DNA of 64,000 nucleotides from the NCBI GenBank assembly GCA_963663635.2, contig CAXXMY010000002.1, positions 1-64,000 of the forward strand. The letters are read 5' to 3'. Below the pieces are notes generated by a model. It saw only the letters and a list, made by a program, of their open reading frames with translations, ran no database searches and was not told the DNA's origin. This document shows, in pieces, positions 16,776 through 26,063 of the stretch (positions are counted from its first letter, which is position 1; each line of letters begins with the position of its first letter). The translations under genes were made by a program, and so were the position numbers. The stretch comes from Poriferisodalis sp963663635 (GTDB lineage Bacteria; Actinomycetota; Acidimicrobiia; Acidimicrobiales; Poriferisodalaceae).

Positions 16776-17100
16776 TCAGTGGTTTGGTTTTCCAGCCCCG
16801 GTTGGGGTGGTCTTGTGGGCAGCGTAGAACGCTGCTTCGAATTCTGCGGGCGGGGTGTCGTCGCAGTGGCCGTGGAGCCGCTGTTCGTTGAACCAGTGCA
16901 CCCAGCCCAGGGTCGCGAGTTCGAGCTGGTCGGACGTCGTGCCAGCCGTGTGTGTCGGGCCCGTAGGCGCATTCGGCCTTGTAGAGACCGTTGGTCGTGG
17001 CGGCCAATGCGTTGTCATAGGAATCGGCGACGGTGCCGATGCTGGGGCGGGCGCCGATCTCGTCGAGGCGTTCGGTGAATCGCACGGACGTGAATTGGCC
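16776..17100 (-). pseudogene. IS3-family transposase OrfB, C-terminal fragment
   Basis: The minus strand reads RFTERLDEIGARPSIGTVAD, then SYDNALAATTNGLYKAE and, one frame over, ATLGWVHWFNEQRLHGH with PPAEFEAAFYAAH. This is the end of the rve integrase domain of IS3 OrfB, with the catalytic Glu region altered. A frameshift lies near 16925, and everything upstream of about 17100 is missing. Confidence 0.75.
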
Positions 17101-17104
17101 GAAT

Positions 17105-17737
17105 TCAATCGGTCGTCGCAACACCGGGTTGTTGGAGCGAGCGTAGATGCTGGTCGAAGGCTTCGGCGGGTGTGCGCCAGCCGAGGGTCTTGCGTGGCCG
17201 GGTGTTGAGGGTGTGGGCGACGGCTTCGATCTCTTCGGCGGTCCATCGCGACAGGTCGGTGCCTTTGGGGAAGTATTGGCGCAGCAGTCCGTTGGTGTTC
17301 TCGTTGGTGCCTCGCTGCCAGGGCCTCTTGGGGTCGGCGAAGTAGACGGCGATGTCGGTCTCGACGGTGAACGCGGCGTGGGCGGACAGCTCCTTGCCGC
17401 GGTCCCAGGTCACCGAGCGGCGCAGCTGCTCGGGCAGTGTGGTCATTGATGCTGCGAGAGCGTTCTTCATGGTGATCGCGCCGTAGCCGGCCAAGGCGGG
17501 GCCGTTCTTGGTGCGAGGGACGACGCCGTAGCCGTGTTCGCGTGGCAGGTGGATCAACATCGTGAAGCGGGTGGTGCGCTCGACCAGGGTGCCAATCGCT
17601 GAGCGCTTCAGACCGGTCACCAGATCGCCTTCCCAATGTCCGGGCACGGCCCGGTCTTCGACCTCGGCGGGTCGTTCGCTGATCATCACCTCCGGGGTGA
17701 CATGGGCCCAGGCCCTCTGGCGGGCTCGGGCCCGAGG
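17105..17737 (-). pseudogene. IS30-family transposase, C-terminal part (second type)
   Basis: Reads VMISERPAEVEDRAVPGHWE, GDLVTGLKRSAIGTLVERTT, VTWDRGKELSAHA, then YFADPKRPWQRGTNENTNGL and LNTRPRKTLGWRTPAEAFD. This is a full DDE catalytic half of an IS30 transposase distinct from the GGTGGTTGC-ended type. Its N-terminal half is absent; the frame stops where the other IS30 element begins at 17741. A remnant split by a later insertion. Confidence 0.8.
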
Positions 17738-17740
17738 AAC

Positions 17741-18734
17741 GGCAAGCTCTATCGGTGGTTGCGACTGAGTCGAGTGTAGGTGTGGGCTGCTGAGGTCCAG
17801 TTGTGGAGTCGGCGGGGCATGTGGTTGAGGTTGTCTTCGATGACCGACAGGTGCAGCGGGCTGATGTCAAGCGGTGTGCCTTTGGGCAGCCAGCGGCGCA
17901 GCAGGCCGTTGGTCTGCTCGTTGGATCCCCGTTGCCAGGGGCTGTGGGGGTCGCAGAAATAGACGTCGATGCCGAGCGCGGCTTCGATGTCGGCCCGGCG
18001 GGCCAGTTCGCGTCCTTGGTCCCAGGTGAGGGTGCGCGGCAGCCGTCGGGCAGCGGCACCGCCAAGGCGTGCCGGCTGGTGCGCTCCGCCAAGGTCGCCG
18101 CGGCGCCGGCGTTGGCTTGCCCGACGATCAGGTCGCCCTCCCAGCGGCCTGGCTCGGATCGGTCCTCGACAGCGGCGCGCCGTTCGCTGATCGGCCGATA
18201 ATCGCCCAGCGGGCCTGGCTTTTGGGCATGACGGCTGCGCGGCTTGCGGCGGCGGCGCTGCCGCGGCAGGTCTCGCCACGCGTCGTCGCCGAGCCCGCAG
18301 CCGCTGTACGCGGCCCGATAGATCGTCTCCGCGCACACCCGCCGCCCCTCGGCCGCCAGATCGGCGCTGATCGAATGCGGCGCCCAGCGATGCCTGAGCC
18401 GATACCGCACCGCCGCGGCGAGCCCGAGGTCACGTTCAAGCTTGGGGGTCTTGGGCCGCCGAGCGCGCAGATCCGCTCGCGCCTGGGCCTCACCGGCGCG
18501 GTACGAGCCGTCGGCGCAGCTGCCCCGCTCCAGCTCCCGGCACACCGTCGAGCGGTCACGGCCCACCAGCACAGCGATCCCGGCGACACCCGTCCCAGCC
18601 GACCTGTGCGCCTCGATCCGAGCCCGCTCATCCGACGACATCCTGCCTGCCACACTGGCACCTCCACTGGTGGTTGTGGCTATCGACACCCGGTCATCAT
18701 GACCGGACCGTCGCAACCACCAGTGGAGTTCGCC
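17741..18734 (-). mobile_element. IS30-family element, copy D
   Basis: Ends are GGCAAGCTCTATCGGTGG (17741-17758) and, reversed, GGCGAACTCCACTGGTGG at 18717-18734, the same imperfect repeats as the copies at 111, 42428 and 56536. The inner repeat is GGTTGCGAC rather than GGTTGCAAG, so the IS110 target is altered here. It interrupts the other IS30 remnant. Confidence 0.8.
17749..18653 (-). pseudogene. IS30-family transposase of copy D, internally deleted
   Basis: GTG start giving VAGRMSSDERARIEAHR, then the HTH (VLVGRDRSTVCRELERG), AETIYRAAYSG and EPGRWEGDLIVGQANAG. Near 18035 a segment equivalent to the YGAPQVAAAVTAALGRQ region of copy A is missing and the frame changes. The rest (TLTWDQGRELARRADIEAAL, NEQTNGLLRRWLPKG, HMPRRLHNW) is one frame over. 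Not functional as read. Confidence 0.8.
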
Positions 18735-19089
18735 CTCCGTTCCTGGTAGACGAGATGGGCTCCGACCGCTACTACAGCGACGAGTTGCTTCTGGCGGCAA
18801 TCCGGCTGCGCCGCATCGGCCGCGCCGCCGACTAAACGCGGTCTACGTCGGTGCCGACTCCCGATAAGACCAGCACGTATCTGCGCGGCTATGAGAGCCT
18901 GACGCAGCATGAGCGAGACAGGTTCGACAACAAGCGCGAGGAGCTTTCGCAGACCTGTTGGCAACAGGTGCGGACCTGACCCCGGGGGCTCCGGCCGAGA
19001 GCCCTGAAAAGGCGTAACCCCGGCCGTTTGCCGAAGCAGTGACGGTTCCGGGGTCTTCGAAAACAACTATAGGGGCTGGGAAGAGAGTG
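18735..19089. other. 355 bp of unassigned, remnant-like sequence
   Basis: No recognised gene. The plus strand has a short open stretch ending at 18834 (MGSDRYYSDELLLAAIRLRR) and another ending at 18979 (SLTQHERDRFDNKREELSQ). Both look like C-terminal tails of lost genes but match nothing I know. An imperfect CCCCGG/CCGGGG pair lies around 19015-19055, without a T run. Confidence 0.35.
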
Positions 19090-19329
19090 TCAAGCATCAA
19101 CTTCCAACAGGACTGAACTCAGCTCGTGTCGTCGAGACCCTCCGTTGCGGGTCCGCTTCGGCTTGTGCCGCCGCGATTGCTTCGCAGAGTTGTTGCGGGG
19201 TGATGAGGGTGGTGAGGTCGTTCGGGAACCGTTCGCTGGGTTCCGCCGGAGCTCGTGTGATCCCCGCGATTGGCGGTCCAGTTCACAGCCGAGCGCACGC
19301 AGCTTGCGAGTCAGCTCCCGGTGGGTCAA
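19090..19329 (-). pseudogene. hicA: HicA-like toxin with replaced C-terminus
   Basis: The TTG start overlaps the hicB stop. Residues 1-38 look like HicA: MTHRELTRKLRALGCELDRQ followed by SRGSHELRRNP, with the double-stranded-RNA-binding-like fold and the His of the GSH motif. After that the family's usual TVP.H...GTL end is absent. Instead the DNA from about 19218 down to 19110 is a copy of the 3' end of the coxL-like gene, read in another frame. The toxin is probably inactive. Confidence 0.6.
19110..19218. repeat. 109 bp direct repeat, copy 1 (inside hicA remnant)
   Basis: It matches 19685-19740 plus 22981-23033 without gaps once the two IS1380 elements are removed. Shared landmarks are GACTGAACTCAGCTCGTGTC and GCTTCGCAGAGTTGTTGCGG. 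About ten substitutions separate the copies. In copy 2 the segment is the 3' end and downstream flank of the coxL-like gene. Confidence 0.8.
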
Positions 19330-19562
19330 ACCGCGACGACGAACTCGCCGGCCCGGTCAAAGGACACGGGAAGCTCGTCGCCATGCTCCATGCAGGAAGC
19401 AATGTAATCGGCCGCAACACCATCGAGATTGTGGAGCGCCTCTTCGGCAGTCGTGCCCCATGCGCGGCAGCCGGGAAGCACTGGAACCTCAGCCAAGTAC
19501 ATGTCCTCAGTTCCCTCACTCGGCGATCTGAGGGTGAATGGCAAGCTGTACAGCTTTGGCAT
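19326..19562 (-). CDS. hicB: HicB-family antitoxin
   Basis: The protein has 78 residues: MPKLYSLPFTLRSPSEGTED then the signature YLAEVPVLPGCRAWGTTAEE and ALHNLDGVAADYIASCMEHG. This is the partial RNase-H-like fold of HicB antitoxins. No DNA-binding C-terminus is present, as in the short class. It lies just upstream of, and overlaps, the hicA remnant (order B-A), so it is now probably an orphan antitoxin. Confidence 0.8.
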   Translation of the reverse strand: MPKLYSLPFTLRSPSEGTEDMYLAEVPVLPGCRAWGTTAEEALHNLDGVAADYIASCMEHGDELPVSFDRAGEFVVAV

Positions 19563-19740
19563 CGGCCTCGGTTCCTCGCATCGAGCGATCTGTGCTCGTG
19601 AGGTTACTCGCCGGCACGTACCGCCGAGCTTCGTGGCGGCGTCACGAGAATCCTTCGGCTGCCGGAGGCTGAGTCGATCAATCGGGACTGAACTCAGCTC
19701 GTGTCGTCGAGACCCTCCGTTGCGGGTTCGGTTCGGCTTA

Positions 19741-21354
19741 TCCTGAATCCACCGGTGTGGTGGGTGTGTGTGGGTTGCCGCGTCCGCGAAAAAGGCCTCC
19801 TGATCTGCGACGATTGTGATGTTAGAAGCCACATTCGTCTCAAGAACAGGAGGCACTTTTTGTGTCAGCATCATCGCGCAGTCCGGACCGGTTCGCAACG
19901 ACCTTCGATCATGAGGGCCTGGTGGCCAACGCGGGCCTGCTCCTGGCAGGAACGCTGATGGCCCGTTTGGGTGTTTCGGCGCTGATCGAGCGGTGGGTGC
20001 GCACGGGCTCCGCGAACCCGGGCCCCAAGATCCTCACCGTGGTCGCCGCGATGCTCGCAGGCGGCACTCACATCGATCATGTCGGGATGCTGCGCGCCGG
20101 GCGCACCGGGCGGGTGCTGGGATTCCGCCCGATGGCGCCCTCGACGGTCGGGACGTTCCTGCGGACGTTCACGTTCGGTCACATCCGCCAGCTCGAAGCG
20201 GTGCTGTCGCGCACGCTCGCTCGCGCATGGCAGTTGGGAGCAGGCCCGGGCCGTGCGCCGCTGGTGGTCGATCTGGACTCCACGATCTGCGAGGTCCACG
20301 GCAAACAAAAACAAGGAGCCGCGTACGGCCTGCACCAGCGTGCTCGGCTATCACCCGCTGCTCGCCGCACGCGCCGACACCGGCGAGGTGCTCGGCGCCC
20401 GCATGCGCAAAGGCTCCGCGGGGTCGTCGCGAGGCGTGGTGCGCTTCGTCGGCGAGCTCGTCGCGAACCTGCGACGCGCCGGGGCTGCCGGGCCGACCAC
20501 GGTGCGCGCCGACTCAGGATTCTGGTCCCGCAAGCTGATCGACCGTCTCGACGCCCACGACGTCAAATGGTCGATCACCGTGGCCCTCATACCCGCTGTT
20601 CGCGCAGCGATCCAAGCAATCGGCGACACCGCATGGACCGACATCGACTACACCAAAGGCGGCCACGCCCAAGTCGCCGAAACCGAATACACCACCGGCC
20701 GCGGCAAAGCCAAGCGCACCGTTCGCCTCGTCGTGCGCCGCACCCGCCTCGCCGACACCGCCCAACAACAGATGTGGCCCGACTGGCGACACCACGCATT
20801 CATCACCAACACCAAACACGACACCGCCGAAGCTGACCGGTTCCACCGCGCCCACGCCGTCGTCGAGCTCGCCATCCGCGACCTCAAAGAAGGCACCGGA
20901 CTCGAACACGTCCCCTCAGGCCACTACGGAGCGAACTGCGCATGGCTCGCCTGCGCAGTGCTCGCCCACAACATCGGCCACCCGACCACCGCCCTCGCCG
21001 GCGCGCCGCCGGCCACGAACCGCTCCCGCCGCACCCGACTCGTCGCCCTCGCCGCCGTGCTCGCCAACCGCTCCGGCACACCCACCCTGCGATACCCCGC
21101 CCGCTGGCCCTGGCAAACACAATTCACAACCACACTCACAGCCCTGCGAGCCCTGCCCGGACCCTCCGGCTGACCCGAACCGCCCGGAACTGACGCCCCC
21201 ACACAAACCCAGCGTCGACAACCCAAACCACACCCGCACCCCCAGCCCGACACGCCCAAACACACCAAACCACACCCCAACAACCCGACGCGACCCCAAC
21301 CCGCCACCGACCCGGGAAACCCGCGCTCACCAAAGGCCAATCGGTGGATTCAGG
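19741..21354 (+). mobile_element. IS1380-family element, copy 1
   Basis: Terminal repeats CCTGAATCCACCG (left, from 19742) and CGGTGGATTCAGG (right, to 21354). Flanked by CTTA at 19737-19740 and 21355-21358, a 4 bp target duplication as expected for IS1380. Copy 2 follows directly and shares the middle CTTA. Confidence 0.85.
19862..21173 (+). pseudogene. IS1380-family transposase, frameshifted
   Basis: GTG start with AGGAGG upstream. It reads SRSPDRFATTFDHEGLVANA, LTVVAAMLAGGTHIDHVGML and VVDLDSTICEVHGKQKQGAA (DDE Asp region). A one-base gain at about 20328-20342, against copy 2, breaks the frame at AYGYTNALGYHP. The remainder, including VRADSGFWSRKLIDRLDAHD and the C-terminal DLKEGTGLEHVPSGHYGAN, is intact one frame over. 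Confidence 0.85.
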
Positions 21355-21358
21355 CTTA

Positions 21359-22976
21359 GCCTGAATCCACCGGTGTGGTGGGTGTGTGTGGGTTGCCGCG
21401 TCCGCGAAAAAGGCCTCCTGATCTGCGACGATTGTGATGTCAGAAGCAACATTCGTCTCAAAAACAGGAGGCCACTTTTTGTGTCTGCATCATCGCGCAG
21501 TCCGGACCGGTTCGCAACGACCTTTGATCATGAGGGCCTGGTGGCCAACGCGGGCCTGATCCTGGCGGGCACGCTGATTGCCCGTCTGGGTCTGTTGGGG
21601 CTGATCGAGCGGTGGGTGCGCACGGGTTCCGCGAACCCGGGCCCCAAGATCCTCACGGTGGTCGCCGCGATGCTCGCGGGCGGCACTCACATCGATCATG
21701 TCGGGATGCTGCGCGCCGGGCGCACCGGTCGGGTGCTGGGATTCCGCCCGATGGCGCCCTCGACGGTCGGGACGTTCTTGCGGACGTTCACGTTCGGTCA
21801 TGTCCGCCAGCTCGAAGCGGTGCTGTCGCGCACGCTTGCTCGCGCCTGGGGACTGGGCGCGGGCCCCGGCGACAAGCCGCTGGTGGTCGATCTGGACTCC
21901 ACGATCTGCGAGGTCCACGGCAAACAAAAACAAGGAGCCGCGTACGGCTACACCAACGCGCTCGGCTATCACCCGCTGCTCGCTGCACGCGCCGACACCG
22001 GCGAGGTGCTCGGCGCCCGCATGCGCAAAGGCTCCGCGGGGTCATCGCGAGGCGTGGTGCGCTTCGTCGACGAGCTCGTCGCGAACCTGCGACGCGCCGG
22101 GGCTGCCGGGCCGACCACGGTGCGCGCCGACTCAGGATTCTGGTCCCGGAAGCTGATCGACCGTCTCGACGCCCACGACGTCAAGTGGTCGATCACCGTC
22201 GCCCTCAGATCCGCTGTTCGCGCAGCGATCCAAGCAATCCCCAGCACCGCATGGACCGACATCGACTACACCAAAGGCGGCCACGCCCAAGTCGCCGAAA
22301 CCCAATACACCACCGGCCGCGGCAAACAGAAACGCACCGTTCGCCTCGTCGTGCGCCGCACCCGCCTCGCCGAGGGCGCCCAGCAACGACTGTGGCCCGA
22401 CTGGCGACACCACGCATTCATCACCAACACCGAACTCGACACCGCCGCCGCGGACGAGTTCCACCGCGCCCACGCCGTGGTCGAGCTCGCCATCCGCGAC
22501 CTCAAAGAAGGCACCGGCCTCGAACACGTCCCCTCAGGCCACTACGGAGCGAACTGCGCATGGCTCGCCTGCGCCGTGCTCGCCCACAACATCGGCCACT
22601 GGAGCGCCGCCCTCGCCGGCGCGCCGCCGGCCACGAACCGCTCCCGCCGCACCCGACTCGTCGCCCTCGCCGCCGTGCTGGTCAACCGATCGGGCACACC
22701 CACCCTGCGATACCCCGCCCGCTGGCCCTGGGAAACACAATTCCGAGCCACACTCAGCGCTCTCAGGGCTCTGCCCGGACCCTCCGGCTAAACGGCACAG
22801 CCCGGAACCGGCGCCCCCACACAAACCCAGCGTCGACAACCCCGAACCACACCCGCACCCCTAGCCGAACACGCCCAAACACACCAAACCACACCCCACA
22901 ACAACCCGAACACGACCCCAACCCGCCACCGACCCGCGAACCCCACGCTCACCAAAGGCCAATCGGTGGATTCAGG
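21359..22976 (+). mobile_element. IS1380-family element, copy 2
   Basis: The same terminal repeats as copy 1. CTTA flanks it at 21355-21358 and 22977-22980. The 22977-22980 CTTA contains the stop codon of the coxL-like gene (TAA on the minus strand). About 185 bp of C-rich, low-complexity DNA separates the transposase stop from the right end in both copies. Confidence 0.85.
21481..22791 (+). CDS. IS1380-family transposase, intact
   Basis: The protein has 436 residues. GTG start with AGGAGG at 21466-21471. The DDE catalytic core is visible: DLDSTICEVHGKQKQGAAYG (first Asp), VRADSGFWSRKL (second Asp) and ELAIRDLKEGTGLEHVPSGH (Glu). Copies 1 and 2 are highly similar but not identical, so they are probably two insertions rather than an assembly duplication. 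Confidence 0.9.
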   Translation: MSASSRSPDRFATTFDHEGLVANAGLILAGTLIARLGLLGLIERWVRTGSANPGPKILTVVAAMLAGGTHIDHVGMLRAGRTGRVLGFRPMAPSTVGTFLRTFTFGHVRQLEAVLSRTLARAWGLGAGPGDKPLVVDLDSTICEVHGKQKQGAAYGYTNALGYHPLLAARADTGEVLGARMRKGSAGSSRGVVRFVDELVANLRRAGAAGPTTVRADSGFWSRKLIDRLDAHDVKWSITVALRSAVRAAIQAIPSTAWTDIDYTKGGHAQVAETQYTTGRGKQKRTVRLVVRRTRLAEGAQQRLWPDWRHHAFITNTELDTAAADEFHRAHAVVELAIRDLKEGTGLEHVPSGHYGANCAWLACAVLAHNIGHWSAALAGAPPATNRSRRTRLVALAAVLVNRSGTPTLRYPARWPWETQFRATLSALRALPGPSG

Positions 22977-22977
22977 C

Positions 22978-24942
22978 TTATGCCTCTGCGATGGCTTCGC
23001 AGAGTTGTTGCGGGGTGATGGGGGTGGTGAGGTGGCGGACGCCGAGGTGTGCCACGGCGTCGACGACGGCGTTGTAGACCGCCGGGATGGCGCCGATGGT
23101 GCCCGACTCCCCCACGCCCTTCGCGCCCAGCTCGTTCACCCATGTCGGTGTTTGGATGTGCACGACCTCAAACGACGGCAGCTCGGCGGCCGAGATCACG
23201 AGGTAGTCCATGAATTTACCGGTGAGCAGGTTGCCACCTTCGTCGTACTGAATGCCCTCGAGCAAGGCCTGCGCGACTCCTTGAGCGATGCCGCCGTGCA
23301 CCTGCCCCTCGGCCAGCAACGGGTTGATGAGCGTGCCAGCGTCGTCGGCTGCCACGAGCCGGACCAAGGTCGTGCCACCCGTCTCGGGATCGACCTCCAC
23401 GACAGCCACATGGGCCCCGTTGGGGAACGTGCCCTGCGGTGCGGTGAAGTCCGCCGATTCTTCGACACCGTCGGGGAACGTCGTAGCGACCTGTGACCAG
23501 CTTGCGGTGCCGGTCGGGGTGCCCACCACGTGGAAGGCGCCCGACGCGACATCGAGGACGATGTCGTCGACCGCTGCTTCGAGCAACTCGGCGGCCGCTT
23601 CTCGGGCTCGCTCGACGAGGGCTGCTGAAGACTGCGACAGCGCGACTCCAGCGAGCTGCACCGAGCGCGATCCGACCGTCAGACCGCCGCGTGGCACCTC
23701 GTCGGTGTCGCCGTGGACCACGTCGATCCGCTCCAGTGGCACGCCGGTGCGGTCGGCCACGATCATCGCCCAAGTGGTGTCGTGGCCCTGCCCGGTCGGG
23801 GTTGCGCCGCTCGTGATCAGCAAGCGTCCATCGGGCTGCAGCTTCACGGCGCCAAACTCGGGCTGGGGCGCACCAGCAGTGATCTCGACGTAGCTGCTGA
23901 GGCCGATGCCCAGCAGCGGGGTGTCGCCCCGCTCCCGGCGTACTTGCTGGGCGGCCCGCAGCTCGTCGTACCCAACGGCGTCGAGTGCGCGCCGCAACGC
24001 CTCGGGATAGTCGCCGACGTCGTAGCTCGTCCCCATCGCCGTCCCGTACGGCTCGGTGAACTTCGGCACCAGGTTGCGGAACCGCACCTCGGCGGGATCC
24101 ATGCCGATCTCGGCGGCGAACCGGTCAACCATCCGCTCGATTGCTACCGCTGCCTCGGGCCGGCCCAAGGCGCGGGAAAAGAAACCCATCACGAGCTCCT
24201 CGGGGTAGGTCCTCGACTTGGCGCCGAAGCCCGCGCCCACGTCAGGCACCACCACCCGCACGTCGGACGGGTCGAGGCCGTAGATCTTGGCGAGCAAGTC
24301 ACGGGTTGGATGCGCCCCCTGGCACGCCGAGTAGTGCACCAGGCGGCCCTCGGCAGTCCAGTAGGCGATGCCCGCGCGGCCCTCGATCGGTGCTGCCGTC
24401 AGCCGCTGATTGACAATGCGTTCGGAGACGACGACCTCGCACTCTGAGAAATCGGCTGCGGTCGGCGATTCCATGTGGCTGAGAACGTTTGTGCCGTGAT
24501 CACCGAAGATCAACACCTCGTCGCGCACAGCGGCTTCGGGGTCAATGATCGGCGCGAGCGGCTCGTAGTCCACAATCACGAGTTCCGTCGCGTCGACCGC
24601 CTGTGCCTGAGTCTCGGCGACGACCGCCACGACTGGTTGGCCGGCATACCGCGCGACGTCGGCGGCGACATACGGCCGCTTCATTGCGTCGGGGTACATC
24701 GGCAGGACGTTCGGTGCCAGGCCCATCTCGGCAACATCGTCGCCGGTGAACACGCCGACAACGCCCTGTGCAGCGACGGCTTCGTCGACGTCGACTCCGA
24801 CAATCCGGGCGTGGGCGTACGGCGACCGAACGTAGGCGAGGTACAGCGCGTCCACCGGCAAGAGGTCGTCGACGTAGGCAGCCGAGCCTGTCAGGAACCC
24901 GGGATCCTCTCGCCGGACCACCGCGTTGCCGAGAATGCTCAT
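22978..24942 (-). CDS. Xanthine dehydrogenase/CoxL-like molybdenum subunit, internally deleted
   Basis: About 654 residues; this family is usually 760-800. The N-terminal domain (VVRREDPGFLTGSAAYVDDL, GQPVVAVVAETQAQAVDA) and the C-terminal Mo-binding domain are present, including the active-site Glu in ELGAKGVGESGTIGAIPAVY. At about 24160 the frame runs SRALGRPEAAVAIERMVD: the stretch from the first RPVKW-like motif to AYRGAGRPEA is missing, apparently by joining two GRP motifs. That removes part of the cofactor site, so activity is doubtful. No medium (FAD) or small (Fe-S) subunit gene is adjacent. The ATG at 24942 is preferred. Confidence 0.75.
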   Translation of the reverse strand: MSILGNAVVRREDPGFLTGSAAYVDDLLPVDALYLAYVRSPYAHARIVGVDVDEAVAAQGVVGVFTGDDVAEMGLAPNVLPMYPDAMKRPYVAADVARYAGQPVVAVVAETQAQAVDATELVIVDYEPLAPIIDPEAAVRDEVLIFGDHGTNVLSHMESPTAADFSECEVVVSERIVNQRLTAAPIEGRAGIAYWTAEGRLVHYSACQGAHPTRDLLAKIYGLDPSDVRVVVPDVGAGFGAKSRTYPEELVMGFFSRALGRPEAAVAIERMVDRFAAEIGMDPAEVRFRNLVPKFTEPYGTAMGTSYDVGDYPEALRRALDAVGYDELRAAQQVRRERGDTPLLGIGLSSYVEITAGAPQPEFGAVKLQPDGRLLITSGATPTGQGHDTTWAMIVADRTGVPLERIDVVHGDTDEVPRGGLTVGSRSVQLAGVALSQSSAALVERAREAAAELLEAAVDDIVLDVASGAFHVVGTPTGTASWSQVATTFPDGVEESADFTAPQGTFPNGAHVAVVEVDPETGGTTLVRLVAADDAGTLINPLLAEGQVHGGIAQGVAQALLEGIQYDEGGNLLTGKFMDYLVISAAELPSFEVVHIQTPTWVNELGAKGVGESGTIGAIPAVYNAVVDAVAHLGVRHLTTPITPQQLCEAIAEA

Positions 24943-25096
24943 GCTGGGGCCTCCAAGGTTAACATTGGAGTCAGCGTCGGCTCGAACGCTAGTCGTGGGC
25001 CGTGGCGGTACGCCGCCCAAGCCGGGACGGAAAGAACGGGAGGACGTAACCTCGCCCAGTCGGCTCGGTTTGCCCGCGGCCGAGGGGGACGGGGCT

Positions 25097-26026
25097 ATGG
25101 CCGAGGCAGTGGGCACACCGGGCGACCCATACGGCGGCAGCGGCCTGCCGGGCTCGCCCGAGCGTGCGCTAGGCGTCCCAGCCGCAGCCGTCGCGATGGT
25201 GGGCTGGGCTGCATCGGGGGTCATCGCCAAAGGGCTCTCCGAGCTGGGCCCGCTGGCCGTCGTGTTCTGGCGGATGTGGCTCTACACGGCGTTGGTTCTG
25301 CTGTTCCTGTGGGCGAACGGCACGCCGCTGAGATGGAACTCGATCAAAATCTCGGCCTGGGGCGGCTTCTCGCTGGCCTTTGACATCATGCTGTTCTTCA
25401 CGGCGCTGCGGCTGACCACGGTGGCGAACGCGACGGTCGTCGCGTCGCTGCAGCCGCTGCTCATGCTGTACCTGGCGCCGAAGCTGTTCGGCGAACAGCC
25501 ACAGCGACGCCACTGGGGCATGGCGGTGGTGGCCATCGGCGGAATCGCCATCGTTGTGTTCGGCTCTGCGGGAATTCCCGAGTGGAGCGTGTGGGGCGAC
25601 CTGCTGGCCTTGCTGACCCTGTTCACGTGGACGGGCTACTTCGTCTTCTCGAAGCTGAGCACGCAGAAGATCAGCTCGGCGCAGTACACCGGCGGCAGCG
25701 CTCTGGTGTGCTCACTTGTGTGCTCTCCGTTCGCCATCGTCTCGGGGCAGGCGTTCGACATCCCGTCGTCGGGCGCATGGCTATGGCTGGTGATCCTGGC
25801 GATCGGGCCCGGCTTCGCCTCTCACATGCTGATGAACTGGTCGCTGGCGCGCATCCCAGCATGGTTGGGCTCGACGATGACGCTGGCGATCCCGGTCACG
25901 AGCTCGCTGATGGCGTGGGCGTTCCTGGGCGACGAGGTGTCGCTGTGGCAGTTCGTCGGCATGACCGTGGTGATGTTCTCCCTGGTCGCCGTGGTCGTGG
26001 ACCAGGCTCGCGGCGCCCGCGCGTAA
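25097..26026 (+). CDS. EamA/DMT-superfamily transporter
   Basis: 309 residues from the ATG at 25097. About ten hydrophobic helices in two EamA repeats (AAAVAMVGWAASGVIAKGLS..., then GDLLALLTLFTWTGYFVFSK). The charged linker FGEQPQRRHWG lies at the end of repeat one. Members export amino acids, nucleosides or other metabolites; the substrate is not readable. It converges on the acyl-CoA operon with a 37 bp gap. Confidence 0.85.
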   Translation: MAEAVGTPGDPYGGSGLPGSPERALGVPAAAVAMVGWAASGVIAKGLSELGPLAVVFWRMWLYTALVLLFLWANGTPLRWNSIKISAWGGFSLAFDIMLFFTALRLTTVANATVVASLQPLLMLYLAPKLFGEQPQRRHWGMAVVAIGGIAIVVFGSAGIPEWSVWGDLLALLTLFTWTGYFVFSKLSTQKISSAQYTGGSALVCSLVCSPFAIVSGQAFDIPSSGAWLWLVILAIGPGFASHMLMNWSLARIPAWLGSTMTLAIPVTSSLMAWAFLGDEVSLWQFVGMTVVMFSLVAVVVDQARGARA

Positions 26027-26063
26027 CGGCCCCGGCGGGATGTGGCGTCCCGCGTCGTGTGGA

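Noticed and set aside
16776..18800. One 674-codon reading frame on the minus strand
   Set aside because: It strings together two IS30 remnants and an IS3 fragment, mostly out of their coding frames.
22800..22976. C-rich low-complexity stretch after the IS1380 transposase as a separate feature
   Set aside because: The same stretch follows the transposase in both IS1380 copies, so it is simply the element's non-coding right end.
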